Positions 1-6,435 of a stretch of DNA of 6,448 nucleotides are shown here, piece after piece. Both the position numbers and the translations under genes were made by a program. This stretch comes from JALZAH01 sp051000755 (lineage in GTDB: Bacteria; Actinomycetota; Acidimicrobiia; Acidimicrobiales; Palsa-688): the NCBI GenBank assembly GCA_051000755.1, contig JBPCNZ010000100.1:1-6448 (forward strand), in the 5' to 3' direction. The notes beneath the pieces were generated by a model, which saw only the letters and a list, made by a program, of their open reading frames with translations, was not told the origin of the DNA and did not search any database. The first letter of the stretch is position 1. The number at the start of each line of letters is the position of its first letter.

Positions 1-43
1 GCGCCACCGCCACCCGGACCCCCCGCCCCGATAGCACCCTCAT
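1..43 (-). CDS. Start of an unidentified downstream gene (partial, runs off left edge)
   Basis: On the minus strand an ATG at 43-41 overlaps the TreZ stop codon by one base (TGATG). It opens a frame that stays open for the 14 codons left in the window, reading MRVLSGRGVRVAVA. A GAGG at 52-49 lies 5 bases upstream of the ATG, a good ribosome binding site position. The overlap matches the coupling between the other genes of this cluster. Too little protein is visible to name a function. A TreY (maltooligosyltrehalose synthase) partner would make sense next to TreZ, but nothing visible here supports that over anything else. The short open stretch could also be chance in GC-rich DNA. Confidence 0.4.
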   Translation of the reverse strand, partial: MRVLSGRGVRVAVA

Positions 44-1863
44 CACGGCCTCAAACGGTCCCAGACCGCAAAAGGCCTGGCCACACCCCCCATGCCGCTC
101 ACTCCTGGAGCGCCGCACCCAAACGAATTGGGGCTGGCGTCGATGATGGCCACGCCGTCGGGGGCGAGCTGGCCCGAGCCGGTTGCGACGTCGAGCACCG
201 GGTGGAATGCGACCACCTGGTCGCCGGGGGCCAGGACGAGAGGGAGGGGGACGGCGCCGAGGTTGACCATGACCGTCAGGTGGCCGCGCCGCATGATGAG
301 TTGGCGGTCGTCCCCCGAGAGGGTCACCTCGGTGGCGGCCAGCTCAGGGTTGGTGATGTCGGGGAGGCGCCGGCGCAGGGCGATCAGGGTGCGGTACCAC
401 TCGAGCATGGAGGCGTGCTCGCCGGCGGCCACCTCGGACCAATCCAGCGTCGAGCGGGAGAAGGTGGCGGGGTCCTGGGGGTCGGGCACCGTCTCGGGCG
501 CCCAGCCGAACGACGAGAACTCCTGGGTCCGTCCCTCGGTGACCGCTCGGCCCAGGTCGGGGTCGGCGTGATCGGTGAAGTACTGGAACGGGGCGGACGC
601 CGCCCACTCCTCGCCCTGGAACAGCAGAGGAATGAAGGGGGAGCACAGCAGCAGGGCGGCGGCGATCCGGGCTCGGCCGGGGCTGGTGAGATGGCAGAGA
701 CGCTCACCGAGGGCCCGGTTGCCGACCTGGTCGTGGTTCTGGATGCACACCACGAACGCCGACGCGTCGAGGCCGACGGGCGGCCGTCCGTGGACCCGCC
801 GGCGGTGACGGGAGTACTCCCCGGCGTATACCCACGCCCGGCGCAGGGCGGTGGCCACCTCGGCCAGAGAACCGAAGTCCTCGTAGTACCCGTTGGTCTC
901 GCCGGTCAGCGCCGCATGGACGGCATGGTGAAACTCGTCGGCCCATGCGGCGTCCAGCCCGTACCCGCCGGCCTCGCGGGAGGTGACGTATCGAGGATCG
1001 TTGAGGTCGCTCTCGGCGATGACGGAGAGGGGGCGGCCGACCTGCGCGGCCAGGGCGGAGACGGCGATGCTGATCGTCTCGGCGATGTGCACCGCCGAGG
1101 TGTCGGCGATGGCGTGCACCGCGTCGAGGCGGAGCCCGTCGGCGTGGTAGTCCCGGAGCCAGGCGAGGACATTGTCCACGATGAAGGAGCGAACCTCGCC
1201 CGAGTCAGGCCCGTCGACGTTCACCGCGTCCCCCCAGTTGGTGACGTGTCGATCGGTGAAGTACGGCCCGTACCGGCCCAGATGGTTCCCGGCCGGCCCC
1301 AGATGGTTGTAGACGACGTCGATGATCACACCGAGGCCCCGGCGGTGGCAGGCGTCGATGAGGGCCTTGAGACCGTGGGGTCCGCCGTAGGCGTGATGGG
1401 GGGCGAAGAGGTCGACACCGTCATAGCCCCAGCCCCGCCCGCCGCTGGCCTCGGCCACGGGGAGCAGCTCGACGGCATCCACGCCGAGGTCGACGAGGTG
1501 GTCGAGGTGGGCGATGGCCCCTTCAAAGGTCCCTGATTTGGTGAATGTCCCCACGTGGAGCTCGTAGAGGACGGCCGAGGGCAGGTGCACGCCGCGCCAC
1601 GCCCCGTCGGACCAGGCAAAGCTGTCGTGGTCGACCGTGCGCGACGGGCCGTCGACGCCTTCGGGCTGCCACGGCGAGCGGGGGTCGGGCAGCACGGGAC
1701 CTCCGTCGAGGCTGAAGCCGTACTCGGTCCCGGCGGCGACGGGCGTCTCGAGCGACCACCAGCCCCGGTCGTCGCGGGTCATTGGGTGGCGCTCGTCGCC
1801 CATGACGGCGTCGACCTGTTCCGGCCGGGGAGCCCAGACGGCGAGGCGGGTCAGGGCCGGCAC
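43..1863 (-). CDS. treZ: Maltooligosyltrehalose trehalohydrolase (GH13)
   Basis: Probable cytosolic enzyme of the TreY-TreZ pathway. It cleaves the alpha-1,4 bond next to the terminal trehalosyl unit of maltooligosyltrehalose, releasing trehalose. The 606-residue protein begins with a beta-sandwich domain (FAMILY-typical LAVWAPRPEQV at 7-17). The GH13 barrel follows: region I DVVYNH at 182-187, region II GLRLDAVHAI at 243-252 with nucleophile Asp247, region III AESDLNDP with acid/base Glu284, and region IV QNHDQVGN with Asp378. TreZ-type signatures include YELHVGTFT near 100, GWGYDGVDLFAPHHAYGG at 144-161 and FQGEEWAASAPFQYF at 415-429. A C-terminal beta domain starts around 505. The start is GTG, two bases after the regulator's TGA, with no strong Shine-Dalgarno, so translation is probably coupled. 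About 30 residues extend past the last recognisable strand (VAIID, 571-575). The TreZ call is firm from motifs; substrate specificity is from family knowledge. Confidence 0.93.
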   Translation of the reverse strand: MPALTRLAVWAPRPEQVDAVMGDERHPMTRDDRGWWSLETPVAAGTEYGFSLDGGPVLPDPRSPWQPEGVDGPSRTVDHDSFAWSDGAWRGVHLPSAVLYELHVGTFTKSGTFEGAIAHLDHLVDLGVDAVELLPVAEASGGRGWGYDGVDLFAPHHAYGGPHGLKALIDACHRRGLGVIIDVVYNHLGPAGNHLGRYGPYFTDRHVTNWGDAVNVDGPDSGEVRSFIVDNVLAWLRDYHADGLRLDAVHAIADTSAVHIAETISIAVSALAAQVGRPLSVIAESDLNDPRYVTSREAGGYGLDAAWADEFHHAVHAALTGETNGYYEDFGSLAEVATALRRAWVYAGEYSRHRRRVHGRPPVGLDASAFVVCIQNHDQVGNRALGERLCHLTSPGRARIAAALLLCSPFIPLLFQGEEWAASAPFQYFTDHADPDLGRAVTEGRTQEFSSFGWAPETVPDPQDPATFSRSTLDWSEVAAGEHASMLEWYRTLIALRRRLPDITNPELAATEVTLSGDDRQLIMRRGHLTVMVNLGAVPLPLVLAPGDQVVAFHPVLDVATGSGQLAPDGVAIIDASPNSFGCGAPGVSGMGGVARPFAVWDRLRP

Positions 1864-1865
1864 CG

Positions 1866-2558
1866 TCAGCGCTGGCGGATCTCGTAGACGCAGCTGTGGG
1901 CGCCGCTCACGATGTGGGCCACCCGCTCGATGTCCGCCTCGGGTACCGAGGCCCGGAGGAACGCCAGCTCGCTGGTGCAGGCATGGTCGTAACGGCGGGC
2001 CACGTCGAGGACGGCGCAGTTGTGCTCATTGACCGTCCAGAAGCCGGGCTCCACATGGGTGGCGTCGGCCAGATAGCCGTCCTCGTCGAGGATCGCGGCC
2101 AGCTCCCGCACCCGATCGTCGAAGGGCTTCCCGGCCAGGCGCACCTCGGCCCGCCGGACCCTCTCCGCCCCTCGCTGGTCGAAGACCCTCGCCACCAGGT
2201 CCGGGTCGGTGGCCTCGAGGAAGCCGAGCAGCTGGTTGGTGAGCTGTCCGTAGCGCTTGGGCCACAACGATTCCGCGGCCGGGGCCAGGCAGTAGCGCCG
2301 GCGGGGCCGGCCCGGCCCGCGGCGCTCGTCGCGGTGGGCCACCAGGCCTTGTTCCTCGAGGGGCCGCAGATGCTGGCGCACGGCGCTGACGGTGATGCCG
2401 AGCTCGGCGGCCAGCTCGTCGGCGGAGATGTCCCCGGCCGCCTTGAGCCGTTCGAGCACGGCGCCCACCGCCGGCGAGAACCCGGCCAGGCCGGAGCCGG
2501 CGCCGGCCGTCTCGGTCGGTGCCAGCTCCACCGGCTCGCTGGGCCGGGTCGTGTTCAT
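1866..2558 (-). CDS. SufR-like winged-helix transcriptional regulator with C-terminal cysteine motif
   Basis: A 230-residue cytosolic DNA-binding protein. Residues about 30-92 form a winged helix-turn-helix: ISADELAAELGITVSAVRQHL (44-64) is the HTH, and the basic RRGPGRPRRRYCL (79-91) is the wing. The C-terminal half resembles the SufR family, which represses Fe-S cluster assembly genes and senses a bound Fe-S cluster. Cysteines sit at 181, 194 and 223. The spacing fits the C-x12-C-x13-C-x14-C pattern I recall for SufR, except that the third position (208) is Ala. The ending AHIVSGAHSCVYEI also looks family-typical. The ATG lies in an ATGA overlap with the QueA-like stop, with no clear Shine-Dalgarno, so translation probably depends on the gene ahead. 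No suf genes are in the window, so targets are unknown; it may control its own operon. The general class (wHTH regulator) is secure. Cluster binding is inference. Confidence 0.85.
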   Translation of the reverse strand: MNTTRPSEPVELAPTETAGAGSGLAGFSPAVGAVLERLKAAGDISADELAAELGITVSAVRQHLRPLEEQGLVAHRDERRGPGRPRRRYCLAPAAESLWPKRYGQLTNQLLGFLEATDPDLVARVFDQRGAERVRRAEVRLAGKPFDDRVRELAAILDEDGYLADATHVEPGFWTVNEHNCAVLDVARRYDHACTSELAFLRASVPEADIERVAHIVSGAHSCVYEIRQR

Positions 2559-3619
2559 CGCAGGATCAGGTGGCTGTCGCCGAACTCGTGCCAGACGTAC
2601 CTCCGTGCCAGAGCGGCAGTGTAGGACGCCTCCAGCAACGGGCGTCCGGCCACCGCCTCGAGCAACTGGAGGTGCGAGGCCTGCGGTTCGTGCCAACCGG
2701 TGATGAGGCCGTCGACGGCCCGTACCCCTCGCGCCGGGCCGATCACCAGGTCGGTCCACCCCTCGGCGGCGCGCACGATACCCCGCTCGTCGGCCACCGT
2801 CTCGAGGGCGCGCACCGCGGTGGTGCCCACGGCGATGACCCGGTTGCCGGCGGCGCGGGTGGCGTTGATCAACGCCGCGCTGGGCTCGGCCAGCCGGTAC
2901 CACTCGGTGCTGGGCGGCTCGTGGGCTTCGGGGGAGGACACCCCGGTGTGGAGCACGAACGGAGCGAAGCTCACCCCGCGGGCGACCAGCCTGGTCACCA
3001 CCGCGGCGGAGAACGGTCGGGCCGCGCTCGGCATCTCCGCCGATCCGGGTTCATCGGCGAACACCGTCTGGTACGCCCCGATGGGGCGGTCCCGGGTGAC
3101 GTAGCCATAGCGGATCGGCCGCCCGTAGCGGGCCAGGTAGGCCAGGACCGGCGCGGGCAGGGCCAGGGTGGCTGCCCACAGGCGGACGGGGCCGCCGCCA
3201 CCGCCCCCGTTGGGACCGAGCAGCCGGGCCTGACCGCCAGCCGGAAGGTCGAGCACCAGCCCCGCGGGCGCGTCGAGCCACGGCAAGGTGGCCGGCCCGG
3301 CGAGGTGGCGCAGCTCGAGCACCCAGTCGCCACTCGGCGAACCGCCCGCCACGTGAACGACGACGGCGGCGCCGTCCGGCAGGCGGGCGTCGAGAGCGGC
3401 GGGGAGGGTGGCCGACGTGTTGACCACCAGGAGATCCCCGGGCCCGAGGATGGCCGGCAGGTCTCGGAAGATCCGGTGCTCGACGGAGCCGTCCCGCCCG
3501 CGGGCCACCAGCAACTTGACGGCGTCACGGGAGAGGCCACGCTCCTCGGGGGGTTCGGTCGCCTCGAGGCCGGGCGGGAGGTCGAAGGCCAAGCCGTCAA
3601 CGAGGGCCGGCGGGGTCAT
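2555..3619 (-). CDS. QueA-like S-adenosylmethionine:tRNA ribosyltransferase-isomerase homologue (divergent actinobacterial type)
   Basis: A 354-residue soluble protein. QueA moves the ribosyl part of SAM onto preQ1 in tRNA, giving epoxyqueuosine. Family landmarks are present: GDLLVVNTSATLPAAL (61-76), YQTVFADEPGSAEMPS (183-198), LHTGVSS (223-229), AVGTTAVRALET (263-274), GWTDLVI (287-293), VDGLITGWHEP (302-312) and HEFGDSHLIL (344-353). Several key segments differ from canonical QueA: NDTRV is NTSAT, APTAGLHFT is MPSAARPFS and TNFHLP is TGWHEP. This matches a paralogous actinobacterial group I recall, so the true substrate may not be preQ1-tRNA and I give no symbol. A glycine run lies at 138-143. 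The chosen ATG overlaps the SDR stop as ATGA, with GGAG 8 bases upstream. The same frame stays open further upstream, but that part lies antiparallel to nothing recognisable and inside the SDR gene. Family membership is strong; function is uncertain. Confidence 0.85.
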   Translation of the reverse strand: MTPPALVDGLAFDLPPGLEATEPPEERGLSRDAVKLLVARGRDGSVEHRIFRDLPAILGPGDLLVVNTSATLPAALDARLPDGAAVVVHVAGGSPSGDWVLELRHLAGPATLPWLDAPAGLVLDLPAGGQARLLGPNGGGGGGPVRLWAATLALPAPVLAYLARYGRPIRYGYVTRDRPIGAYQTVFADEPGSAEMPSAARPFSAAVVTRLVARGVSFAPFVLHTGVSSPEAHEPPSTEWYRLAEPSAALINATRAAGNRVIAVGTTAVRALETVADERGIVRAAEGWTDLVIGPARGVRAVDGLITGWHEPQASHLQLLEAVAGRPLLEASYTAALARRYVWHEFGDSHLILR

Positions 3620-4362
3620 CGGGCCGGCTCCGTCTCGCCCGAAGGAGCCAAGGTGATGTCGGCCAGGCGGACCCGGCCGCTCGGTCGATCGGATCCGATC
3701 AGGCTCATCAGGGCAGGCACGACCGTCGCCGGCTCCGGCCGGTCGGAGATGTCCTCGCCGGGAAATGCCTCCTGGTGGAGCCGGGTGCGCAGATCGCCGG
3801 GGTCGACCGTCCATGTTCGGCACCAGGGCTGCTCCGCTCCCCAGATGGCGCTGAGCTGCTCCAGGGCGGCCTTGGACGAGCCGTAACCGCCCCAGCCGGC
3901 GTAGGGCTCCAAGGCGGCGTCCGAGGTGACGGCGACCACCCGGGGCGCCGGCCCCTCCCGCAGCCACGGGGTCAGGTCCTGCAGGATGGCCAGGGGTGCG
4001 ATGGTGTTGACCTCGTAGACCGCCCGCAGGGCATCGAGGGGGTAGTCGGCCAGCTGGGGTTGGGGGCTGGGGCCGAGGATGCTGGCGTTGAGCACCACCA
4101 GATCGACCCGGCCCCGGTCCGCCACGGTGGCCACCAGCCGGCGGCGATGGTCAGGATCGGCCACATCGCCGGCGACGCTGGCCACGGTGGCGGGGCCGGC
4201 GAGGGCCCCGAGGCGTTCGGTCTCCTCGGCGAGGGGGCCGGGGTCCCGACCGTCGATCACCAGTGACCAGCCCTGCCGGGCCAGGCCCTCGGCCACGGCG
4301 GCGCCGAGGCCGGAGGAGGCCCCGGTGACCACGGCAATGGGCGTTTCCTGCGGTGTCTGCAT
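3616..4362 (-). CDS. Short-chain dehydrogenase/reductase (SDR family)
   Basis: A 248-residue classical SDR oxidoreductase, cytosolic, probably using NAD(P)H. The Rossmann nucleotide-binding motif TGASSGLG is at 13-20. GDVAD (65-69) carries the adenine-contacting Asp66. LNAS at 91-94 is a variant of the usual NNAG, and VNT at 118-120 has the structural Asn119. The catalytic residues are Ser147 (VTSDAA) and Tyr160/Lys164 (GYGSSKAA). Length is normal for the family. The segment VDPGDLRTRLHQEAF (186-200) follows the PG motif after beta-6. It is the first gene of the packed SDR/QueA-like/regulator/TreZ unit, preceded by an AGGGGAG ribosome binding site 8 bases from the ATG and a 70-bp A/T-rich gap. 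Its stop overlaps the QueA-like start (ATGA). The substrate cannot be told from sequence. Confidence 0.9.
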   Translation of the reverse strand: MQTPQETPIAVVTGASSGLGAAVAEGLARQGWSLVIDGRDPGPLAEETERLGALAGPATVASVAGDVADPDHRRRLVATVADRGRVDLVVLNASILGPSPQPQLADYPLDALRAVYEVNTIAPLAILQDLTPWLREGPAPRVVAVTSDAALEPYAGWGGYGSSKAALEQLSAIWGAEQPWCRTWTVDPGDLRTRLHQEAFPGEDISDRPEPATVVPALMSLIGSDRPSGRVRLADITLAPSGETEPAR

Positions 4363-4370
4363 GGTGCGAT

Positions 4371-4377
4371 CTCCCCT
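4371..4377 (-). promoter_or_regulatory. Ribosome binding site of the SDR gene
   Basis: The minus strand reads AGGGGAG here, followed by 8 bases and then the SDR ATG at 4362-4360. Match and spacing are good for an actinobacterial Shine-Dalgarno and support this start codon. Confidence 0.7.
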
Positions 4378-4397
4378 GTGACGACGTTCTCGGTAGA

Positions 4398-4414
4398 TGA
4401 TTCAATCAGAGATT
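4398..4414. promoter_or_regulatory. Palindromic GATT/AATC cluster, possible operator
   Basis: TGATTCAATCA at 4398-4408 is a perfect palindrome of two 5-base arms around a central C. A third GATT at 4411-4414 pairs with the AATC at 4404-4407 as AATC-AGA-GATT. The cluster overlaps the candidate promoter of the SDR-to-TreZ unit, so it could bind a regulator such as the SufR-like protein or the response regulator encoded alongside. It does not match the CAAC-N6-GTTG operator I recall for cyanobacterial SufR. Short palindromes arise by chance in A/T-rich DNA, so confidence is low. Confidence 0.25.
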
Positions 4415-4432
4415 ACACAGGAAAAGCTGTTT

Positions 4433-5113
4433 TTATTCCGGATTTTGAGGGAGGACCAGGCCGGTCTGGTAAGCGAAGACCACGACCTGGACCCGGTCCC
4501 TCAGGTCGAGCTTGGCCAGGATGCGCCCCAGGTGGGTCTTCACCGTCGCCTCCGCCACGTATAGCTTCGTGGCGATCTCCCCGTTGGACAGCCCGCCGGC
4601 GACCTCCACCAGGATCTCCCGTTCGCGGTCGGTCAGCAGGTCGATGGGCGAACCCGCGGCCGGCTCGGACCCGGGGCGCAGGTCGGGCAGCTTGGTGGCA
4701 TAGGCGTCGAGCAGGCGCCGGGTCACGCTCGGGGCGACCACGGCGTCGCCCGACGCCACCGTGCGGATGGCGGCGGCCAGCTCGGCAGGCGGAACGTCTT
4801 TGAGGAGAAACCCGCTGGCACCGAAGCGCAGAGCGGAGAAGGCGTACTCGTCGAGGTCGAAGGTGGTCAGGATGAGCACCCGCGCCGAGGGGGTCTGGGC
4901 CACAACCCGACGGGTGGCCTCGATCCCATCGGTCCCCGGCATCCGCACGTCCATCAGGATCACGTCGGGCCGCAGCTGGGCGGCCAGCCGGACGGCGTCG
5001 TCGCCATCGGGCGCCTCGCCGACCACCCGGAGGTCGTCCTGCTCCTCGAGGATCATCCGGAACCCGCTGCGCAGTAGAGCCTGATCGTCGACGAGGAGAA
5101 CGGTGACGGTCAG
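4433..5113 (-). CDS. LuxR/NarL-type two-component response regulator, probable CTG start
   Basis: A 226-residue cytosolic DNA-binding regulator. The receiver domain (about 4-120) has acidic Asp9 and Asp10, phosphoacceptor Asp55 (LMDVRMPG), Thr83 and Lys105 (FLLKD). A linker at 140-158 leads to a LuxR-type HTH (about 159-215) with LTDREREILVEVAGGLSNGEIA and ATVKTHLGRILAKL. No in-frame ATG, GTG or TTG precedes the receiver's acidic pair closely; the first internal ATG (Met20) would delete it. The CTG at 5113-5111 gives LTVTVLLVDDQ, has GGAGG 6 bases upstream and overlaps the kinase stop as CTGA. Homologues typically begin MTVxVLLVDDQ. It is presumably phosphorylated by the adjacent kinase. Target genes are unknown; the next unit downstream is a candidate only by proximity. 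Confidence 0.93.
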   Translation of the reverse strand: MTVTVLLVDDQALLRSGFRMILEEQDDLRVVGEAPDGDDAVRLAAQLRPDVILMDVRMPGTDGIEATRRVVAQTPSARVLILTTFDLDEYAFSALRFGASGFLLKDVPPAELAAAIRTVASGDAVVAPSVTRRLLDAYATKLPDLRPGSEPAAGSPIDLLTDREREILVEVAGGLSNGEIATKLYVAEATVKTHLGRILAKLDLRDRVQVVVFAYQTGLVLPQNPE

Positions 5114-6435
5114 CGCAAACCTCCGGGGCCGACCGGCAGGCGGGCCTGCACCCGCCAGCCGCCGTCCGGTCCGGGTCCGGCGGCGACGATCCCCTGGTGG
5201 ACCGAGGCCCGTTCGCGCATGCCGGCCAGGCCGTGGCCCGGGACCGGTGTCGGAGCGACGCCCTCCGCGGGCCAGGGCAGGAGGCCGTCGTCGTCCACCT
5301 CGATGTCGAGCTCGGGGGCGTCGTAGCGCAACCGGACCTGGACCCGATGGGCGCCGGCGGCGTGCTTGACGCTGTTGGTCAGGGCCTCCTGGACGATCCG
5401 GTAGACCGTGAGGCCGGCGCCGGGCGGGATGGCGAACGGCTCGCCGGTGACCTCGAGGGAGGCGTCCAGCCCGGTCGCCCTGACCCGCGCCACCAGATCG
5501 TCGAGCTGGCTGACGTCGGGCTGGGGGCTGATGTCGGCTCCGCCGAGGGCCCCGGGGGTGTCGTCGCGGAGCACGCCCAGCAACCGGCGGGTGTCGCGCA
5601 GCGACTGGCGCCCGAGGTCGGAGACATGGGCGATGGCGTTGGCCGCCCGTTCCGGTTCGCTGACCAGCTTGGCCGCAGCCCCGTCGGCCAGGCTGACCAT
5701 GACCGCCAGGCTGTGGGCCAGCACGTCGTGCATCTCCCGGGCGATCCGGGTCCGCTCGGCCACCGCCGCCATCCGGGTCTGCTGGTCGCGTTCGTGCTCC
5801 AGGCGCTCGGCTCGCTCGATGAGGGTGGCCAGGTGGGCCCGCCGGGTCCGGACGTTGACCCCGAGAAGAAAGGCCGCGGCCACCAGACCGGAGAGAAAGA
5901 CCAGGGTGTGGATCCACGACCCGGTCAGGGTCCAGCGCAGGGTGGCCATGATCACCCCGACCTCGAGGACGGCGGCGGCGGCCAGAGCCGTGCGCCGGGG
6001 CCGGTGCACCGACAGGGTGCAGAGGGCCACCAGCAGGCTGACGTCGGCGATCACGCGCTCGTTGGCCAGGAACTGCAGGAAGGCGATGAGGCTGAGGGTC
6101 ACGAACACGCCGACGGGGAACCGCCGCCGCCAGATGAGCGGAACGAGCAGGAGGACCTGAAAGATCACCTGCCCGACACTGGGGCGGCCCTCGACGAGCA
6201 GTCTGGGCGTGCTGATGGCGGCCAGGAAGAAGGTGAGGGCGGCGTCGGCGATCAGGGGGTGGGTGTGGACACCCCTGGTCAGGCGGCGCCACGGCGCGCC
6301 GCCGCCCCCGACGCCGTCGGAGGTGGCGGTCTCAGCGCCGGGGGGATCGTCGAGCAACGCGGCCGCCCGCCCCAGCATGGACCGGCCCAAACAGCCCCGG
6401 GACCCAGGCGGGGTGAGGAAGGAGGCACAGGTCAT
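5110..6435 (-). CDS. Two-component sensor histidine kinase, NarL/DesK type (HisKA_3)
   Basis: A 441-residue membrane kinase as drawn. After a Gly/Pro-rich N-terminus (1-55), hydrophobic segments lie at about 60-80, 88-101, 107-123, 127-143, 148-168 and 174-193, so there are roughly five or six membrane helices with short loops and no sizeable extracellular domain. A charged, probably coiled-coil stretch (200-230) leads into the HisKA_3 dimerisation helix, with the phosphoacceptor His236 in AREMHDVLAHSL. The ATPase domain has the N box ALTNSVKH (Asn354), G1 box DDDG (381-384) and G2 GHGLAGMRERA (400-410). It phosphorylates the regulator encoded next, whose start overlaps its stop. The signal is unknown. 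The start is unsure: neither the ATG at 6435 nor the one at 6378 has a Shine-Dalgarno, and the frame stays open to the right edge, so the gene may begin outside the window. Confidence 0.9.
   Translation of the reverse strand: MTCASFLTPPGSRGCLGRSMLGRAAALLDDPPGAETATSDGVGGGGAPWRRLTRGVHTHPLIADAALTFFLAAISTPRLLVEGRPSVGQVIFQVLLLVPLIWRRRFPVGVFVTLSLIAFLQFLANERVIADVSLLVALCTLSVHRPRRTALAAAAVLEVGVIMATLRWTLTGSWIHTLVFLSGLVAAAFLLGVNVRTRRAHLATLIERAERLEHERDQQTRMAAVAERTRIAREMHDVLAHSLAVMVSLADGAAAKLVSEPERAANAIAHVSDLGRQSLRDTRRLLGVLRDDTPGALGGADISPQPDVSQLDDLVARVRATGLDASLEVTGEPFAIPPGAGLTVYRIVQEALTNSVKHAAGAHRVQVRLRYDAPELDIEVDDDGLLPWPAEGVAPTPVPGHGLAGMRERASVHQGIVAAGPGPDGGWRVQARLPVGPGGLR
5120..5124 (-). promoter_or_regulatory. 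Ribosome binding site deciding the CTG start of the response regulator
   Basis: The minus strand reads GGAGG at 5124-5120, then TTTGCG, then the CTG at 5113-5111. A 6-base spacer is near ideal. The next non-canonical candidates in frame (GTC, GTT) lie too far or are rarer starts, so this site argues for initiation at CTG. It lies inside the last codons of the kinase gene. Confidence 0.6.

Larger units (their letters stand above)
4363..4432 (-). promoter_or_regulatory. A/T-rich intergenic region, likely promoter region of the SDR-QueA-like-regulator-TreZ unit
   Basis: This 70-bp gap between the response regulator stop and the SDR start is the only real non-coding interval. From 4381 to 4450 it is about 60% A+T by my count, against roughly 30% elsewhere. 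On the minus strand a TAATCT (4415-4410) could serve as a -10 box, giving a start near 4403. I find no convincing -35 at the matching distance, so the exact promoter is unresolved. The downstream genes have no other gap in which a promoter would be expected. Read-through from the two-component genes is the alternative. Confidence 0.4.

Noticed and set aside
202..1536. Long plus-strand frames, including one of 444 codons opposite treZ and one of 455 codons at 2519-3886
   Set aside because: They mirror strongly supported minus-strand genes, show no domain, and have the Gly/Val/Arg/Asp composition expected of antisense GC-rich frames.
2559..2903. Upstream extension of the regulator frame to 2903
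   Set aside because: It overlaps the conserved C-terminus of the QueA-like gene and is low-complexity basic sequence. The ATG at 2558 forms a typical ATGA junction.
3620..3967. Upstream extension of the QueA-like frame to an ATG at 3967
   Set aside because: The extension lies inside the SDR gene and shows no domain. The ATG at 3619 has a GGAG and an ATGA overlap, and the family begins there.
4416..4436. ACAG-N6-CTGT hairpin followed by a T run on the plus strand, resembling a terminator
   Set aside because: The stem is only 4 bp and the T run is on the plus strand, where no gene ends. On the minus strand, where the response regulator ends, no T run follows the stem.
5114..6292. The response regulator frame stays open far upstream, allowing a 619-residue protein reaching 6292
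   Set aside because: The extra part is Arg/Pro/Gly-rich sequence out of frame with the kinase, which has clear domains over the same bases. High GC makes stop codons rare, so it is a shadow frame.
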